Counted from the stretch's first letter, positions 27,407 to 36,957 are shown. The stretch: DNA of 64,000 bases from Phyllobacterium sp. 21LDTY02-6 (GCF_023554255.2 NZ_JAMJWD020000004.1:372001-436000), one strand, 5' to 3'. Translations and numbers: made by a program. Notes: generated by a model from the sequence alone, not told the origin.

Positions 27407-27997
27407 CTACATGCTGCCTTGCCAGGCCTTGATCGCCTCGAGCGGGTAAAGCAGCATGACGACATTGAGCGTGAGATTGTCGCGGATCACCCAGCCGGCG
27501 AGCAGCTCGAAGAATATGGCGAGGACGACCGTCAGCCAGACTGGCGCGCGGGCGGCAAAGAAGAAGCCGAGGACCATGAACAGGATATCGCTGACCGAGT
27601 TCAGCACGCTGTCGCCCACATAGCCGAGCGCGATGGTGGCCTCGCGGTAGCGGTCGATCACCATGTCCGTGTTTTCGAAGATCTCCCAGGCCGCTTCGAC
27701 GAATATGGCACCGAGAAGCCGTTCGCCCAGCGGACGGCGCCGCGCCGCGACCCAGAGGATTCCATAGAAGATGAAACCGTGAATGATATGGGATAGCGTG
27801 TACCAATCGGCGATATGCTGCGAATTGTCAGCCGAATTCGTCTCGCCGACCCAGAATTTCACGGTGCCGCAGGTGCAGATGGGATTGCGGCCCATGAACA
27901 GGAGGATCGCGGCTGCGATGGCTATCATCAGCAATGCGAGGACGAGATAATGCCGCAGGGAAAGGCGTGAGGCAGCAATGGTTTCAGTGGCGGGCAT
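27407..27997 (-). CDS. DUF2585 / UPF0314 membrane protein
   Basis: A 196-aa inner-membrane protein of the DUF2585 (UPF0314) family of alphaproteobacteria; function unknown. Membrane segments at about residues 15-36, 68-86, 130-150 and 152-175. Conserved segments include [27 protein letters not shown] and [11 protein letters not shown]. Its stop codon abuts the convergent lysR stop with no gap. Divergent from xseA. Confidence 0.88.
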   Translation of the reverse strand: MPATETIAASRLSLRHYLVLALLMIAIAAAILLFMGRNPICTCGTVKFWVGETNSADNSQHIADWYTLSHIIHGFIFYGILWVAARRRPLGERLLGAIFVEAAWEIFENTDMVIDRYREATIALGYVGDSVLNSVSDILFMVLGFFFAARAPVWLTVVLAIFFELLAGWVIRDNLTLNVVMLLYPLEAIKAWQGSM

Positions 27998-28109
27998 CTA
28001 ACACTCCTGTCCTTTCGCGATGCTGACCAGCGGTTATTCGCCTGGGGGCAATAAAGCAATCCCATAATGCGCCGCTTGACCTTCCTTCCGCTGCCGATAG
28101 GAATAGGAC

Positions 28110-29687
28110 ATGACCGAAAAGACCGACTCCACCTCCAATGTCGCCGAATTCACCGTTTCGGAAATCTCCGGCGCGCTCAAGCGGACCGTCGAGGAAGCAT
28201 TCGGCCATGTCCGGGTGCGCGGAGAAATATCCGGCTATCGCGGTCCGCATTCGTCGGGCCATGCCTATTTCTCGTTGAAGGACGACAAGGCGCGGATCGA
28301 GGCCGTGATCTGGCGCGGATCGATGAGCCGCCTGCGCTTCCAGCCGGAAGAAGGCATGGAAGTCATCGCCACCGGCAAGCTCACCACCTATCCCGGGTCG
28401 TCCAAATACCAGATCGTCATCGAACAAATGGAGCCGGCAGGGGCCGGAGCGCTGATGGCGCTTCTGGAGGAACGCAAGCGCCGGCTCGGCGCGGAGGGGC
28501 TTTTCGACGCAGCCGCCAAGCAGCTCATCCCCTATATGCCGCACGTGATCGGGGTCGTCACCTCGCCGACCGGAGCGGTCATCCGCGACATCATCCATCG
28601 CATCACCGATCGCTTTCCAGTCCATGTCATCGTCTGGCCGGTGCGCGTGCAGGGCGAGACCTCCGGCATGGAAGTCGCCAATGCGATCAGCGGCTTCAAC
28701 CAGTTCGGCGGATCGCCGGAGCTGCCACGGCCCGATGTGCTGATCGTGGCGCGCGGCGGCGGCAGCCTCGAAGACCTTTGGGGCTTCAATGACGAAGCCG
28801 TCGTCCGCGCCGTGGCCGCGTCGCATATCCCGGTCATCTCGGCCGTCGGCCATGAGACGGATTGGACACTTATCGACCTTGCGGCGGATGTGCGCGCACC
28901 GACGCCGACCGGAGCCGCGGAAATGGCGGTTCCGGTCAAGGCCGATCTCGAGGCCGCGGTGGCGGGGCTCGGCGCGCGCCTTTCCTCCGGCATGTCGCGC
29001 TACCTTTCACGGCGCAAGGATACGCAGCGGGCCCTCGCCCGCGCGCTGCCATCGGCCGACCAGTTGCTGGCATTGCCGCGGCGCCACTTCGACGAGACGG
29101 CCGCAAGGCTCAGCCGTGCCCTTCTCGCCAATACGCAGAAGAAGCGCGGCGAATTCGATGGCTGCGCCCGCCTGCTTTCGCCAAGGCTGCTGCATCGCAG
29201 CTTCCGTGAGAGACGACAGGAACTTGCTGCAGTGGGAAACCGCCTGCCCCGCTGTCTCGACGTCTTCCTCAGGGATCGCCGCGCATCATATCTGCGGCGT
29301 GCGGGGCGCCTGACGGTGGAGCCGATCGCCCGCACCGCCATGCGCGGACGGCACCATTGGCAACAACTCGAACGGCGCCAGACCAACGCCATCGATCAGG
29401 TCCTCGAGCGCTTCAAACAGCGCAGCGGCGAATTGCAGCGCCTGATGAAGACATTGTCGCATGAGAGTGTCCTGGAGCGGGGTTTTGCTCTCGTGCTCGA
29501 TGCCGAAGGCGTGCCGGTCAAGCGCGCCGCTTCGATCGCCATCGGCGACGAGCTGCTGCTGAAATTCCAGGATGGCGACGTCGGGGCAACGGCAACGGGC
29601 GGCCAGACTGAAAAACCACGGCCGAAGCCGACGCCCCCGGCCAAGAAAGCTCCGGTCCCCGTCGGCTCGCAGGGCTCGTTGTTCTGA
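28110..29687 (+). CDS. xseA: Exodeoxyribonuclease VII large subunit
   Basis: Single-strand-specific exonuclease subunit acting with XseB in repair. 525 aa: N-terminal OB-fold (residues about 12-110, [21 protein letters not shown]), catalytic domain with [24 protein letters not shown] and VGHETDWTL, then a coiled-coil-rich segment (about 280-450) and a basic proline-rich tail. ATG at 28110. It ends 4 bases before the convergent binding-protein gene. xseB is not in the window. Confidence 0.96.
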   Translation: MTEKTDSTSNVAEFTVSEISGALKRTVEEAFGHVRVRGEISGYRGPHSSGHAYFSLKDDKARIEAVIWRGSMSRLRFQPEEGMEVIATGKLTTYPGSSKYQIVIEQMEPAGAGALMALLEERKRRLGAEGLFDAAAKQLIPYMPHVIGVVTSPTGAVIRDIIHRITDRFPVHVIVWPVRVQGETSGMEVANAISGFNQFGGSPELPRPDVLIVARGGGSLEDLWGFNDEAVVRAVAASHIPVISAVGHETDWTLIDLAADVRAPTPTGAAEMAVPVKADLEAAVAGLGARLSSGMSRYLSRRKDTQRALARALPSADQLLALPRRHFDETAARLSRALLANTQKKRGEFDGCARLLSPRLLHRSFRERRQELAAVGNRLPRCLDVFLRDRRASYLRRAGRLTVEPIARTAMRGRHHWQQLERRQTNAIDQVLERFKQRSGELQRLMKTLSHESVLERGFALVLDAEGVPVKRAASIAIGDELLLKFQDGDVGATATGGQTEKPRPKPTPPAKKAPVPVGSQGSLF

Positions 29688-29691
29688 ACCC

Positions 29692-30792
29692 TTATTCCCT
29701 GGTCCAGCCGGGGCTGTTGAGCTCGATGAGCGATTTCGACCAGTCGTCGATAAATCCCTGCCGCTGCGCCCTGTCCTGGACCGCAAGCAGGGCCGGACCG
29801 ATGCGGATCGGCTGCGCCACGCCGGAGGCCTTGAGGTTCTGCGGCCCGTCCACCTCCGCCGGCAGGGCGCCATCTTCAGAGAAATAGAAACCGTTGGAGC
29901 GCGCCAGTTCCTGACCGCGATCCGACAGGAGATAATCGAGGAAGCGGGCGCCAAGCTCCGCAGCCACGGCATTCTTCGGGATGAGAGCACCCCGGCTGAG
30001 CACGAGCGTGTAGTCACGCGGCACCACCACCCGCAATTGCGGATGGCGCAGCGCCGCATCATAGGCGTAGGAACCGAGCATATTATAGCCGATATAGAGG
30101 TTTCCCTTGGCGACTTCCTCCAATATTTCCCCGGTGCAGCAGCGGGCCACCGTGGCGGCGCGGGCCATGCTCTCCAGCAGCCGCCCGAATACGGCGCTGG
30201 TCTGGCGCGCATCATTGAAGGCCAGCAGGTAACCAATGCCGGAGAGGCGAATGTCGTAGGTGCCGACCTTGCCGCGATAGGTGTCGAGCTGTTCGCGCAG
30301 CAGATCGGCGAGTTCGAGATGCGTGCGCGGCACGTCGCGAGGCGGAACGCGCTCCGCATTGTAGACGAACACCGCAGGTTCGTAGGTGAAGCCGAACACC
30401 TCGTCGCGCCAGTTGGCCCATTCGGCGACACGGGCCGTTTCGGGCGAGTTGTGCGGCCGCGCGCAACCGTCATTGGCAAGCTTCACCAATTGATCGACCG
30501 AGGATGACAGCAGAAGATCGCCAAGCGGTTCCTGCTTGCGGCAGGCCTCGGCGGCAAGCGCGTTCAGTTCGTTCGTCAGATATTCCTTGTATTCTATCGA
30601 CGTGTCCGGCCAGATCGTCTGGAAATCGGCGATAAGGGATTTCATCGCCGCAAGATCGGTCGAGGAGTGAATGGTCAGCCTGCCCTCCTCCGGGCCAAGC
30701 GCCTTGAAGAAGGTCGTGCTTCCGCTGTCCGCCAACGCTGCCGTTGCCGAAAGTGCCACGGCCAGGACGACCGGCAGGATGCGGTTCATCAT
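29692..30792 (-). CDS. Periplasmic binding protein (AfuA/Fbp-like) coupled to a two-component system
   Basis: A 366-aa extracellular solute-binding protein with a Sec signal peptide (MMNRILPVVLAVALSATAALA) and the ferric/hexose-phosphate-like bilobed fold: LTIHSSTDLAAMKSLIADF, YLTNELNALAAEA, ...GTYDIRLSGIGYL..., YIGYNMLGSYAY. The ATG pair overlaps the kinase stop (ATGATGA), so it is co-translated with a TctE-like kinase. No permease or ATPase gene adjoins it. That layout suggests it presents a ligand to the sensor rather than feeding a transporter, as reported for HptA with HptRS in Staphylococcus; this is inference. Ligand unknown. Confidence 0.85.
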   Translation of the reverse strand: MMNRILPVVLAVALSATAALADSGSTTFFKALGPEEGRLTIHSSTDLAAMKSLIADFQTIWPDTSIEYKEYLTNELNALAAEACRKQEPLGDLLLSSSVDQLVKLANDGCARPHNSPETARVAEWANWRDEVFGFTYEPAVFVYNAERVPPRDVPRTHLELADLLREQLDTYRGKVGTYDIRLSGIGYLLAFNDARQTSAVFGRLLESMARAATVARCCTGEILEEVAKGNLYIGYNMLGSYAYDAALRHPQLRVVVPRDYTLVLSRGALIPKNAVAAELGARFLDYLLSDRGQELARSNGFYFSEDGALPAEVDGPQNLKASGVAQPIRIGPALLAVQDRAQRQGFIDDWSKSLIELNSPGWTRE

Positions 30793-32177
30793 GGGCGCGC
30801 TCCCTCCAGCAATGGCAGTCCCAGCACGACCGTGAAACCGCCGGCGTCGCCTGTACGGAACCGAAGGCTGCCGCCATGGGCCTTCGCCACTTCCTGGGCG
30901 ATGGCAAAGCCGAGGCCGGTGCTGCCCTTGTCGGATTTCGACGTGGCGAAGCGCTGCGTCGCCTGTTCCCATTGTTCAGGCGGAATGCCCGGGCCATCAT
31001 CCTCGACCTCGACATGGGCTTCGCCGTTCGCTGTCGTGACCCGCACCTCCAGGCGCTGGTCGACGCCATGGCGAAGCGCGTTGTCGATGACATTGACCAC
31101 CGCCTCCCTGAGGCTCACCGCATCGCCGAGAACGAACGGGCGATCGTCCGGCGCCTCGAAAGAAATGACGATGTCCGGATCGACGGTGATCGGGATCGCC
31201 GCCCGATAGGCTCTCCTTGCGACATCGACGAGACTGACCGGCTCCAACTGCACGGAATCCGCCCGGTGGATCACCATGGCGTGGCTGAGCAGCTGGCTCG
31301 TCAGCCGCGACAGTTCATCGACCCGCTCGCGGGCGCGCTCGAAATGCTGGCGGTCCTTCTCCGGCAGCCTGGACGAGCCGACAATATCGAGCTGCGCCGC
31401 CAGCGCCGTAAGCGGGGTCCTGATCTGATGGGCCGCATCGGCAATGAAGCGCTGCAGCAGGTCGACCCGCTCGCTCAGCCGGCCCATGAAATGGTTGATC
31501 GAACCGACGAACGGATCGAGTTCGCGCGGCACCTGCACCGAAACCGGCGTCAGGTCATGCGGATCGCGCTTGCGTACCGCCTTTCCGAGACGCTCGACCG
31601 GTTGCAGCGCATAGCGGATGGCGAGCATGGCGCCGCCAAAGGCCAGGAGGCTCATGACGAGAACAAGGCCTGTCGCGCGCAAGGTGAGTTCCCAGGCGAG
31701 GCTCGATCGGGCCTCGTTGGTCTGCGCCACGATGACATAGGCGCGGCCGTTCACGGCGGGATCGGCCAATGGGCGAACGGCGCGCGCAATGCGCACCGGC
31801 TCGCCCCTGTAGACGCCGGCCTGGACATTCGGCACATCCGCGGGCTCGCGCGGCGGCATCTGCATTTCGAGGTCGTCATAGCCGGTCAATGTCCGCCCAT
31901 GGGTATCTATGACGCGGTAGTAGATCCGGTCCCGCTCCGCCAGGCCCAGCAGTTCGAACGCCGATGCCGGAAGCCGCACCGCAAGCTTGCCGTCCTCGAC
32001 GGCGAGGCTCTCGGCCATCTGCAGGGCAGCGCCCACCAGCAACCTGTCATAGGCCTTGTTCGCCGCAGTCTCGGCATAATACCAGGCAGCGGTGACGAGC
32101 AGGGCGACGCCTATGCCGAGAACCAGCGATATGCGCCGCGCCAGGCGGGAGAAAAGCGATGGTTCATGCCCCATCAT
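30789..32177 (-). CDS. Sensor histidine kinase, TctE-like
   Basis: A 462-aa membrane kinase: membrane segment 16-34, periplasmic domain 35-165 (2CSK_N type by position and pattern), second membrane segment 168-188, HAMP-like linker, HisKA with phospho-acceptor His250 (IADAAHQIRTPLTALAAQLD), and HATPase with NVIDNALRHG (363-372), DDGPGIPP and STGLGFAIAQ. Start overlaps the response regulator stop by 14 bases and its stop overlaps the binding-protein start, so the order regulator-kinase-binding protein is one tightly coupled operon. Met at 32174 is an equal start. Confidence 0.93.
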   Translation of the reverse strand: MMGHEPSLFSRLARRISLVLGIGVALLVTAAWYYAETAANKAYDRLLVGAALQMAESLAVEDGKLAVRLPASAFELLGLAERDRIYYRVIDTHGRTLTGYDDLEMQMPPREPADVPNVQAGVYRGEPVRIARAVRPLADPAVNGRAYVIVAQTNEARSSLAWELTLRATGLVLVMSLLAFGGAMLAIRYALQPVERLGKAVRKRDPHDLTPVSVQVPRELDPFVGSINHFMGRLSERVDLLQRFIADAAHQIRTPLTALAAQLDIVGSSRLPEKDRQHFERARERVDELSRLTSQLLSHAMVIHRADSVQLEPVSLVDVARRAYRAAIPITVDPDIVISFEAPDDRPFVLGDAVSLREAVVNVIDNALRHGVDQRLEVRVTTANGEAHVEVEDDGPGIPPEQWEQATQRFATSKSDKGSTGLGFAIAQEVAKAHGGSLRFRTGDAGGFTVVLGLPLLEGARP

Positions 32178-32841
32178 CGGACACCAGCTGATAGCCAAGG
32201 CCGCGGACGGTGACGATACGCGCCCGGGCGCCTTCCAGCTTCTTGCGCAGCCGGCCGATATAAAGCTCGATGGCATTGGCATTGGCGGCTTCGTCGAAGC
32301 CGAATATCTGGTCGAGAAGCTCGTCCTTGCTGAAAACCCGGCCCGGCCGCGCCACGAGCACTTCGAGCAAGGTCAATTCGCGGCGCTTCAGCTGCACCTC
32401 GCGCTTGCCGACATGGACGGATCGGGCCGCGCGGTCGAGAGCGATATCGCCACATCTGATCAGGTTCGTGGCCTCGCCGCCGGTATGGCGCCGCATCAGC
32501 ACCCGGGCCCGTGCCTCCAGTTCGCGAAAGTCGAAGGGCTTTACGAGGTAATCATCCGCGCCATGGTCGAGCGCGCTGACGCGATCGTCGATCTCCGACC
32601 TTGCGGTCAGGATCAGCACCGGAACCGATTTTCCGGCCTTGCGGATCTGCTTGAGAATCTCGAACCCGTCCATGCCCGGCAGCATCACATCGAGGATGAT
32701 GAGCGCGTAGTCGGTAAAATCTATGATCTCGGCGGCGCTGCGCCCGTTCGTCTCCCAGTCGACGGCATGTCCCATCGCTTCGAAACGTTTGGCGATCGCC
32801 TCCCCCACATCATGCGTATCTTCAACCAGCAATATCCGCAT
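32164..32841 (-). CDS. OmpR/PhoB-family response regulator, TctD-like
   Basis: A 225-aa regulator with receiver domain (phospho-acceptor Asp51 in LIILDVMLPGMDGF; Lys in YLVKPFD near 104) and a C-terminal winged helix (about 130-222, RRELTLLEVLVARPGRVFSKDELL). First gene of the three-gene unit; target genes unknown. A LysR gene ends upstream, 55 bases away, on the same strand. Confidence 0.95.
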   Translation of the reverse strand: MRILLVEDTHDVGEAIAKRFEAMGHAVDWETNGRSAAEIIDFTDYALIILDVMLPGMDGFEILKQIRKAGKSVPVLILTARSEIDDRVSALDHGADDYLVKPFDFRELEARARVLMRRHTGGEATNLIRCGDIALDRAARSVHVGKREVQLKRRELTLLEVLVARPGRVFSKDELLDQIFGFDEAANANAIELYIGRLRKKLEGARARIVTVRGLGYQLVSDDGA

Positions 32842-32895
32842 CCGGCTTCATTGGCATGAATCCCCGACACCCGCAAACGCTATGTGGCGCCGGCC

Positions 32896-33789
32896 CTAGC
32901 TGCGCGGTCTTTGCCCGAGAAACAAGGGCTGCTGCCCCTCGACCAGATGGGCTATGCGATCGATGACAGTGCGGACCTCAGGCCGATGACGATCCTCATT
33001 GTGCATCACCAGCCATTGGCGATGGTGCAGATCGCCGATGGCCTCGCCGGCGCGCAGCAGGGCGGGATCGCTGTCACCGACAAAGCAGGGCAGCACGCCG
33101 CGCCCGGCACCGCTGCGCAGCAGATCATGCAGCATGCGCGGGGTATTCGCCCATATGGTGATCCAGAAATCGGTCTGTTGCAGCAGCCAGCGGGCCGACG
33201 GCGTCACGGCATCGTCGGCGCCGATCCCCACCCAGTTGCAATCGCGCACGATGTTGAAATGATTGGCGCAGAACGGCGCATAGGCCACATCGCCTATCGG
33301 CCGTGCCGCCAGAGTATCGCCTTCCGGATAGCGGTTGCGAATGCCGATCTCCGCCTCCCGGTGCGCGATGTCGAGACGGAGCTCCGCCGTCTTGAAGCAG
33401 AGCCTGAACGGATCGTCGGGCGACCAGATATGCGAAAGGTTCACCGCGAGGAAATGCGACATCCAGCTGCCTGCGGATATGCGCACCGTCGGCAGTTCGT
33501 TGGCACCGGCGTTCCAGGCCTGGATCGATTGCGACGCCTCGCCCATCGCGGTGACATGCGCCAGCAGGGCGTGGCCGTCCTTGGTCAGGGAATAGCCCGT
33601 CTGCTGGCGTATGAAGAGGCTGCGCCGCAGCCGGCGCTCGAGAGCAAGCAGGCGCCGGCTTATCGTCGCCGGGCTGGCCCCCGCCTTTTCCGCCGCGCCG
33701 GTCAGCCCGCCTTCCCTGGCGACATGAAGAAACAGCCGCAGATCGTCCCAGTTATCGTTTTTCAATTCTGAAAAGCCCGTTGCGTCCAT
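32896..33789 (-). CDS. LysR-family transcriptional regulator
   Basis: A regulator of about 297 aa with an N-terminal winged helix (DLRLFLHVAREGGLTGAAEK and ASPATISRRLLALERRL, residues about 15-70) and a substrate-binding-like C-terminal domain. It belongs to the branch with a WDDLRLFL opening. Start is uncertain: ATG 33789 (MDATGF) matches the typical length; ATG 33807 has a weak AGG upstream. Divergent from a 48-codon frame and then an AbrB-type permease gene, either of which could be a target. Confidence 0.88.
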   Translation of the reverse strand: MDATGFSELKNDNWDDLRLFLHVAREGGLTGAAEKAGASPATISRRLLALERRLRRSLFIRQQTGYSLTKDGHALLAHVTAMGEASQSIQAWNAGANELPTVRISAGSWMSHFLAVNLSHIWSPDDPFRLCFKTAELRLDIAHREAEIGIRNRYPEGDTLAARPIGDVAYAPFCANHFNIVRDCNWVGIGADDAVTPSARWLLQQTDFWITIWANTPRMLHDLLRSGAGRGVLPCFVGDSDPALLRAGEAIGDLHHRQWLVMHNEDRHRPEVRTVIDRIAHLVEGQQPLFLGQRPRS

Positions 33790-33861
33790 GTTTGTAGAAA
33801 ACAGCATAAAACCTGACCATTTTTCCAGATCAAAGCAATGTGTTTTTCGTCTGGAGAAGAA

Positions 33862-34008
33862 ATGGACATTTATTTGTTCTGGATCGTGGCGCAACAGCAG
33901 ATCAGGCTGAATGGCCGAAGCCGCATCTCGGAAGATGTATTCTACGAGAGCTTCACCCCATGGCGCGCGCGGCTCGGTGCATTCTGGCCGTTTGGACGAC
34001 GCCGATGA
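33862..34008 (+). CDS. Possible small protein, 48 aa
   Basis: Frame MDIYLFWIVAQQQIRLNGRS ... ARLGAFWPFGRRR with a good ribosome binding site (GGAG, 7 nt before ATG), between the divergent LysR gene and the AbrB-type permease. Composition is protein-like: aromatic N-terminus, acidic SEDVFYE centre, Arg-rich end. No family recognised. It could be a LysR target micro-protein or a chance frame. Confidence 0.45.
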   Translation: MDIYLFWIVAQQQIRLNGRSRISEDVFYESFTPWRARLGAFWPFGRRR

Positions 34009-34142
34009 TTGATTTCGCCGCTGCGGTCGATACGGGCGACAGAATTTGCGTTGTACTATGTATTATTTGATGGGTTCCGGCTCTAGACGCGGCTGACGAT
34101 AGGCTTATTCTGCCGCCAGATGTCACAAGAGAGCAATCAGCC

Positions 34143-35222
34143 ATGACAATAAATCTGGCCGGCCGCGCACCCGCGCTGCAATGGCTGATCCTTGTCGCCC
34201 TTTCATTCCTGTTTTTTCTTGGCTTGCAGGCGCTTCATATTCCCGCCGCCTTGCTGCTCGGGCCGATGGCTGCGGCGATTGTCGTGGCCTCGGCGGAGGG
34301 AACAGTGCGCGTCCCTGTCCGCCCCTTCGTTCTGGCGCAGGGTGCCATCGGCTGCCTCATCGCCGGTTCCATAGCGCCATCGACATTGACGGAAATGGCG
34401 CGGGACTGGCCGATTTTTCTCGCCGTCATCGCCTCGGTCATCGTCGTGAGCAACACGCTTGGCTGGTTCCTGGCACGCTGGCAGGTCCTGCCGGGCACCA
34501 CCGCCGTATGGGGTTCCTCGCCCGGCGCCGCCGCTGCCATGACCCTGATGGCCGAGGCCTATGGCGCCGATATCCGTCTCGTCGCCTTCATGCAGTATCT
34601 GCGCGTCGTCTTCGTCGCCGTCGTCGCCTCGCTCGTTTCGCGCATATGGGCGAGCGGCCCCTTGCACACCGCCGAGTTTCAATGGTTTCCACCGCTCGAC
34701 TGGCTCGGCCTTGCGCAGACGCTGCTATTGATCGGCCTCGGCTCATGGCTTTCGGTGCGCCTGCGGGTCCCTGCCGGCCCCATGCTGGTGCCGATGATTG
34801 CCGGCATCGTCCTCCACAATGCCGGGCTGATGACCATCGTCCTGCCGCCATGGCTGCTTGCCTTGAGCTACGCCCTGATCGGCTGGAATATCGGCTCGCG
34901 GTTCACGCGGCAGATCCTCGTGCACGCAGCACGCGCCCTGCCCCGGGTCGTCGCCTCGATCATGATCCTGATCTCCCTCTGCGGCGGCATAGCCGCGATA
35001 CTCGTCTTTGTCGCCGATGTCGATCCGCTGACGGCCTATCTCGCGACGAGCCCCGGAGGAGCCGATTCCATCGCCATCATCGCGGCATCAAGCAATGTTG
35101 ATCTGCCATTCGTCATGGCCATGCAGACGGCGCGTTTTCTCATCGTCCTCATTACCGGACCGGCCATCGCCCGTTTCATTGCCAAGCATACCGGCCTCAG
35201 CAATATTCAGCGCCCGGACTGA
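34143..35222 (+). CDS. AbrB-family membrane protein (ammonia monooxygenase-like permease)
   Basis: A 359-aa inner-membrane protein of the AbrB family (PF05145 type; unrelated to the DNA-binding AbrB), with roughly ten hydrophobic segments in two repeats. The paired signatures LGPMAAAIV / WGSSPGAAAAMTLMAEAYGAD and VPMIAGIVLHN / LATSPGGADSIAIIAASSNVD are conserved in the family. Function not established; transport has been proposed. ATG 34143, 135 bases after the possible 48-aa gene. The preceding LysR protein is a candidate regulator. Confidence 0.85.
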   Translation: MTINLAGRAPALQWLILVALSFLFFLGLQALHIPAALLLGPMAAAIVVASAEGTVRVPVRPFVLAQGAIGCLIAGSIAPSTLTEMARDWPIFLAVIASVIVVSNTLGWFLARWQVLPGTTAVWGSSPGAAAAMTLMAEAYGADIRLVAFMQYLRVVFVAVVASLVSRIWASGPLHTAEFQWFPPLDWLGLAQTLLLIGLGSWLSVRLRVPAGPMLVPMIAGIVLHNAGLMTIVLPPWLLALSYALIGWNIGSRFTRQILVHAARALPRVVASIMILISLCGGIAAILVFVADVDPLTAYLATSPGGADSIAIIAASSNVDLPFVMAMQTARFLIVLITGPAIARFIAKHTGLSNIQRPD

Positions 35223-35346
35223 ACGGCACCGCTGCAAGTGCTTGCATTTCAATGGCGGGTTCACTATGGTTTGAAGCCTATTTAATCGATTTATATGCCC
35301 TGATTTCATCCGTATCTTATCGGCGTGTCGCCCAACCTGTTTCAGC

Positions 35347-36087
35347 ATGACATCAAAACCCAATCTGCGCGCATTGATCGTGCATTCCGGAAAAGCCGAA
35401 AGTTCATACGTCCGGACGCTTATGCGTGAACTGCCGGTTCCAGCGCAGATCGTCGATGGCTTCGACGGCGCCGACCTGTGCTGCAAGCTTGCCAGCTCTC
35501 ACTATCACCGTGATCTCCACATGCCGCGCTATCCGTTCGAGCTCTCGCGCTGCGAGGTTGCCTGTTTCATGTCGCACCGGCGTGCCTGGCAGACGATTCT
35601 CGAACAGAGGCTGGATGCCGGTCTCATCATCGAGAGCGAAATTGCCCTCACGGCGCAGTTCCCCGCTGCATTCGCGGCCGCTCTCGAACACCTGAAGCCC
35701 GATGATTTCATCCGTTTTCCGCTCCGCGACGACAAGGAGAGAGGCAGCACGATCCACGAAGCGGACGGCGTTCGCATCATCAAGCCAGTGCCCGTTGGCC
35801 TTGGCATGGCGGCGCAGCTCGTCGGCCGACAGGCAGCCGCACGGCTGCTTGCGGTAACGCAGCAGTTCGACCGGCCTGTCGATGCCATGCTGCAGATGAC
35901 CTGGGTGACAGTCCTGTTCCCTTCGGCGGTAATACCGGGAGGCGTGGCGCAAGCTGCAACACCTTCCGACATGAGCGGCAATCGACACCGCAGGCCCCTG
36001 GCCGAGACGCTCCGCCGCCAGTTGATGACGCCATTTTACCGGCGGCAAGTGATGCGCTATTCGCAAGAAACCTGGGATGGACAATGA
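35347..36087 (+). CDS. Glycosyltransferase family 25 (LPS-type) protein
   Basis: A 246-aa cytoplasmic sugar transferase of family GT25 (LPS beta-galactosyltransferase-like). FELSRCEVACFMSHRRAWQTIL (residues 64-85) is the family signature. The usual LEDD metal/nucleotide motif is replaced by IESE (residues 95-98), so activity may be altered. Probably acts in surface-glycan synthesis. It overlaps the next gene, a polysaccharide deacetylase, by 4 bases (ATGA). Confidence 0.82.
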   Translation: MTSKPNLRALIVHSGKAESSYVRTLMRELPVPAQIVDGFDGADLCCKLASSHYHRDLHMPRYPFELSRCEVACFMSHRRAWQTILEQRLDAGLIIESEIALTAQFPAAFAAALEHLKPDDFIRFPLRDDKERGSTIHEADGVRIIKPVPVGLGMAAQLVGRQAAARLLAVTQQFDRPVDAMLQMTWVTVLFPSAVIPGGVAQAATPSDMSGNRHRRPLAETLRRQLMTPFYRRQVMRYSQETWDGQ

Positions 36088-36785
36088 AGGTGCCGATCCT
36101 GCTCTATCACCAGATCGCCACTCCGCCGGCGAAAGGTGCTCCATTTCGCAGCATGTATGTCAGCCCGGCCAGCTTCCGTCGCCAGATGTGGCTGCTGAGA
36201 CGGCTGGGGTTCCAGGGTCTTTCCCTGAGGGAGGCAATGCCCTTCATCCGCGGCGAGAAAACCGGAAAGGTGGCGGCGATAACCTTCGATGACGGGTTTT
36301 GCAATGTACACGCCAATGCGCTGCCGGTCCTGCAGGAATTCGGCTTTACAGCCACCAATTTCTTCGTCGCGAACCAGATCGGCGGTTCCAATGAATGGGA
36401 TCGGCCACTTGGCATCGCCCATGCCGCCTGCATGGACGAGCGCCAGATCGAAGACTGGCTGGCGGCAGGAAATGAAGTCGGCTCGCACAGCCTGGACCAC
36501 CGGCACCTCACCGCGATTGGCGCGGAAGAAGCGCGGCGGCAGATCCTTTCAAGCAAGTTCCGGCTCGAACAGATCACCCGCCAGCCCGTGACATCATTTT
36601 CCTATCCCTATGGCGACTGCAGCCCTTCCGTCCGCAGCATGGTCAAGGATGCGGGCTACGCCGTCGCCACGGGCACCGACAAACGTCGCGCCCAGGCGCA
36701 GGACGATATGACCGAGCTGCCACGCTGGACGATACGCCGAGGCGACACGCTGCTGCACTTCCTGCTGAAATGTTTGGTCCGATAG
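36084..36785 (+). CDS. Polysaccharide deacetylase family protein
   Basis: A 233-aa NodB-homology (CE4) enzyme, removing acetyl groups from a glycan. Motifs: YHQI at the start, TFDDG (67-71) with catalytic and metal Asp, HSLDH (135-139) for metal binding, and SYPYGDC near residue 172. No signal peptide, so a cytoplasmic step on a lipid-linked precursor is more likely than wall modification (inference). Translationally coupled to the GT25 gene, forming a two-gene glycan unit. Confidence 0.9.
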   Translation: MKVPILLYHQIATPPAKGAPFRSMYVSPASFRRQMWLLRRLGFQGLSLREAMPFIRGEKTGKVAAITFDDGFCNVHANALPVLQEFGFTATNFFVANQIGGSNEWDRPLGIAHAACMDERQIEDWLAAGNEVGSHSLDHRHLTAIGAEEARRQILSSKFRLEQITRQPVTSFSYPYGDCSPSVRSMVKDAGYAVATGTDKRRAQAQDDMTELPRWTIRRGDTLLHFLLKCLVR

Positions 36786-36880
36786 GAACTACCCCCGCGA
36801 TAGGGCGACAATGCTTGCCTGCACCGGCAAGGCGAACGCATGTGCTATCGGACGGGAGGTGATGGGGGGGCTTGCGGAAA

Positions 36881-36957
36881 TGGTACGGTCGGGTGGGCTC
36901 GAACCACCGACCTCAGGAGCCACAATCCTGCGCTCTAACCAACTGAGCTACGACCGC
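36881..36957 (-). tRNA. tRNA-His (GTG anticodon)
   Basis: 77-nt cloverleaf on the minus strand including an encoded CCA (36881-36883). Acceptor GCGGTCG pairs with CGACCGT (first pair G-U), D arm GCTC/GAGC, anticodon stem CAGGA/TCCTG with loop TTGTGGC (anticodon GTG), T arm GGTGG-TTCGAGC-CCACC. Position -1 is C, not G, and the discriminator is A73: the alphaproteobacterial form of tRNA-His that lacks the otherwise universal G-1. Confidence 0.96.

Noticed and set aside
33840..34070. Alternative 76-codon frame in the LysR-AbrB gap
   Set aside because: It starts at an ATG without a ribosome site and has an incoherent composition; the 48-codon frame at 33862 has the better initiation signal.
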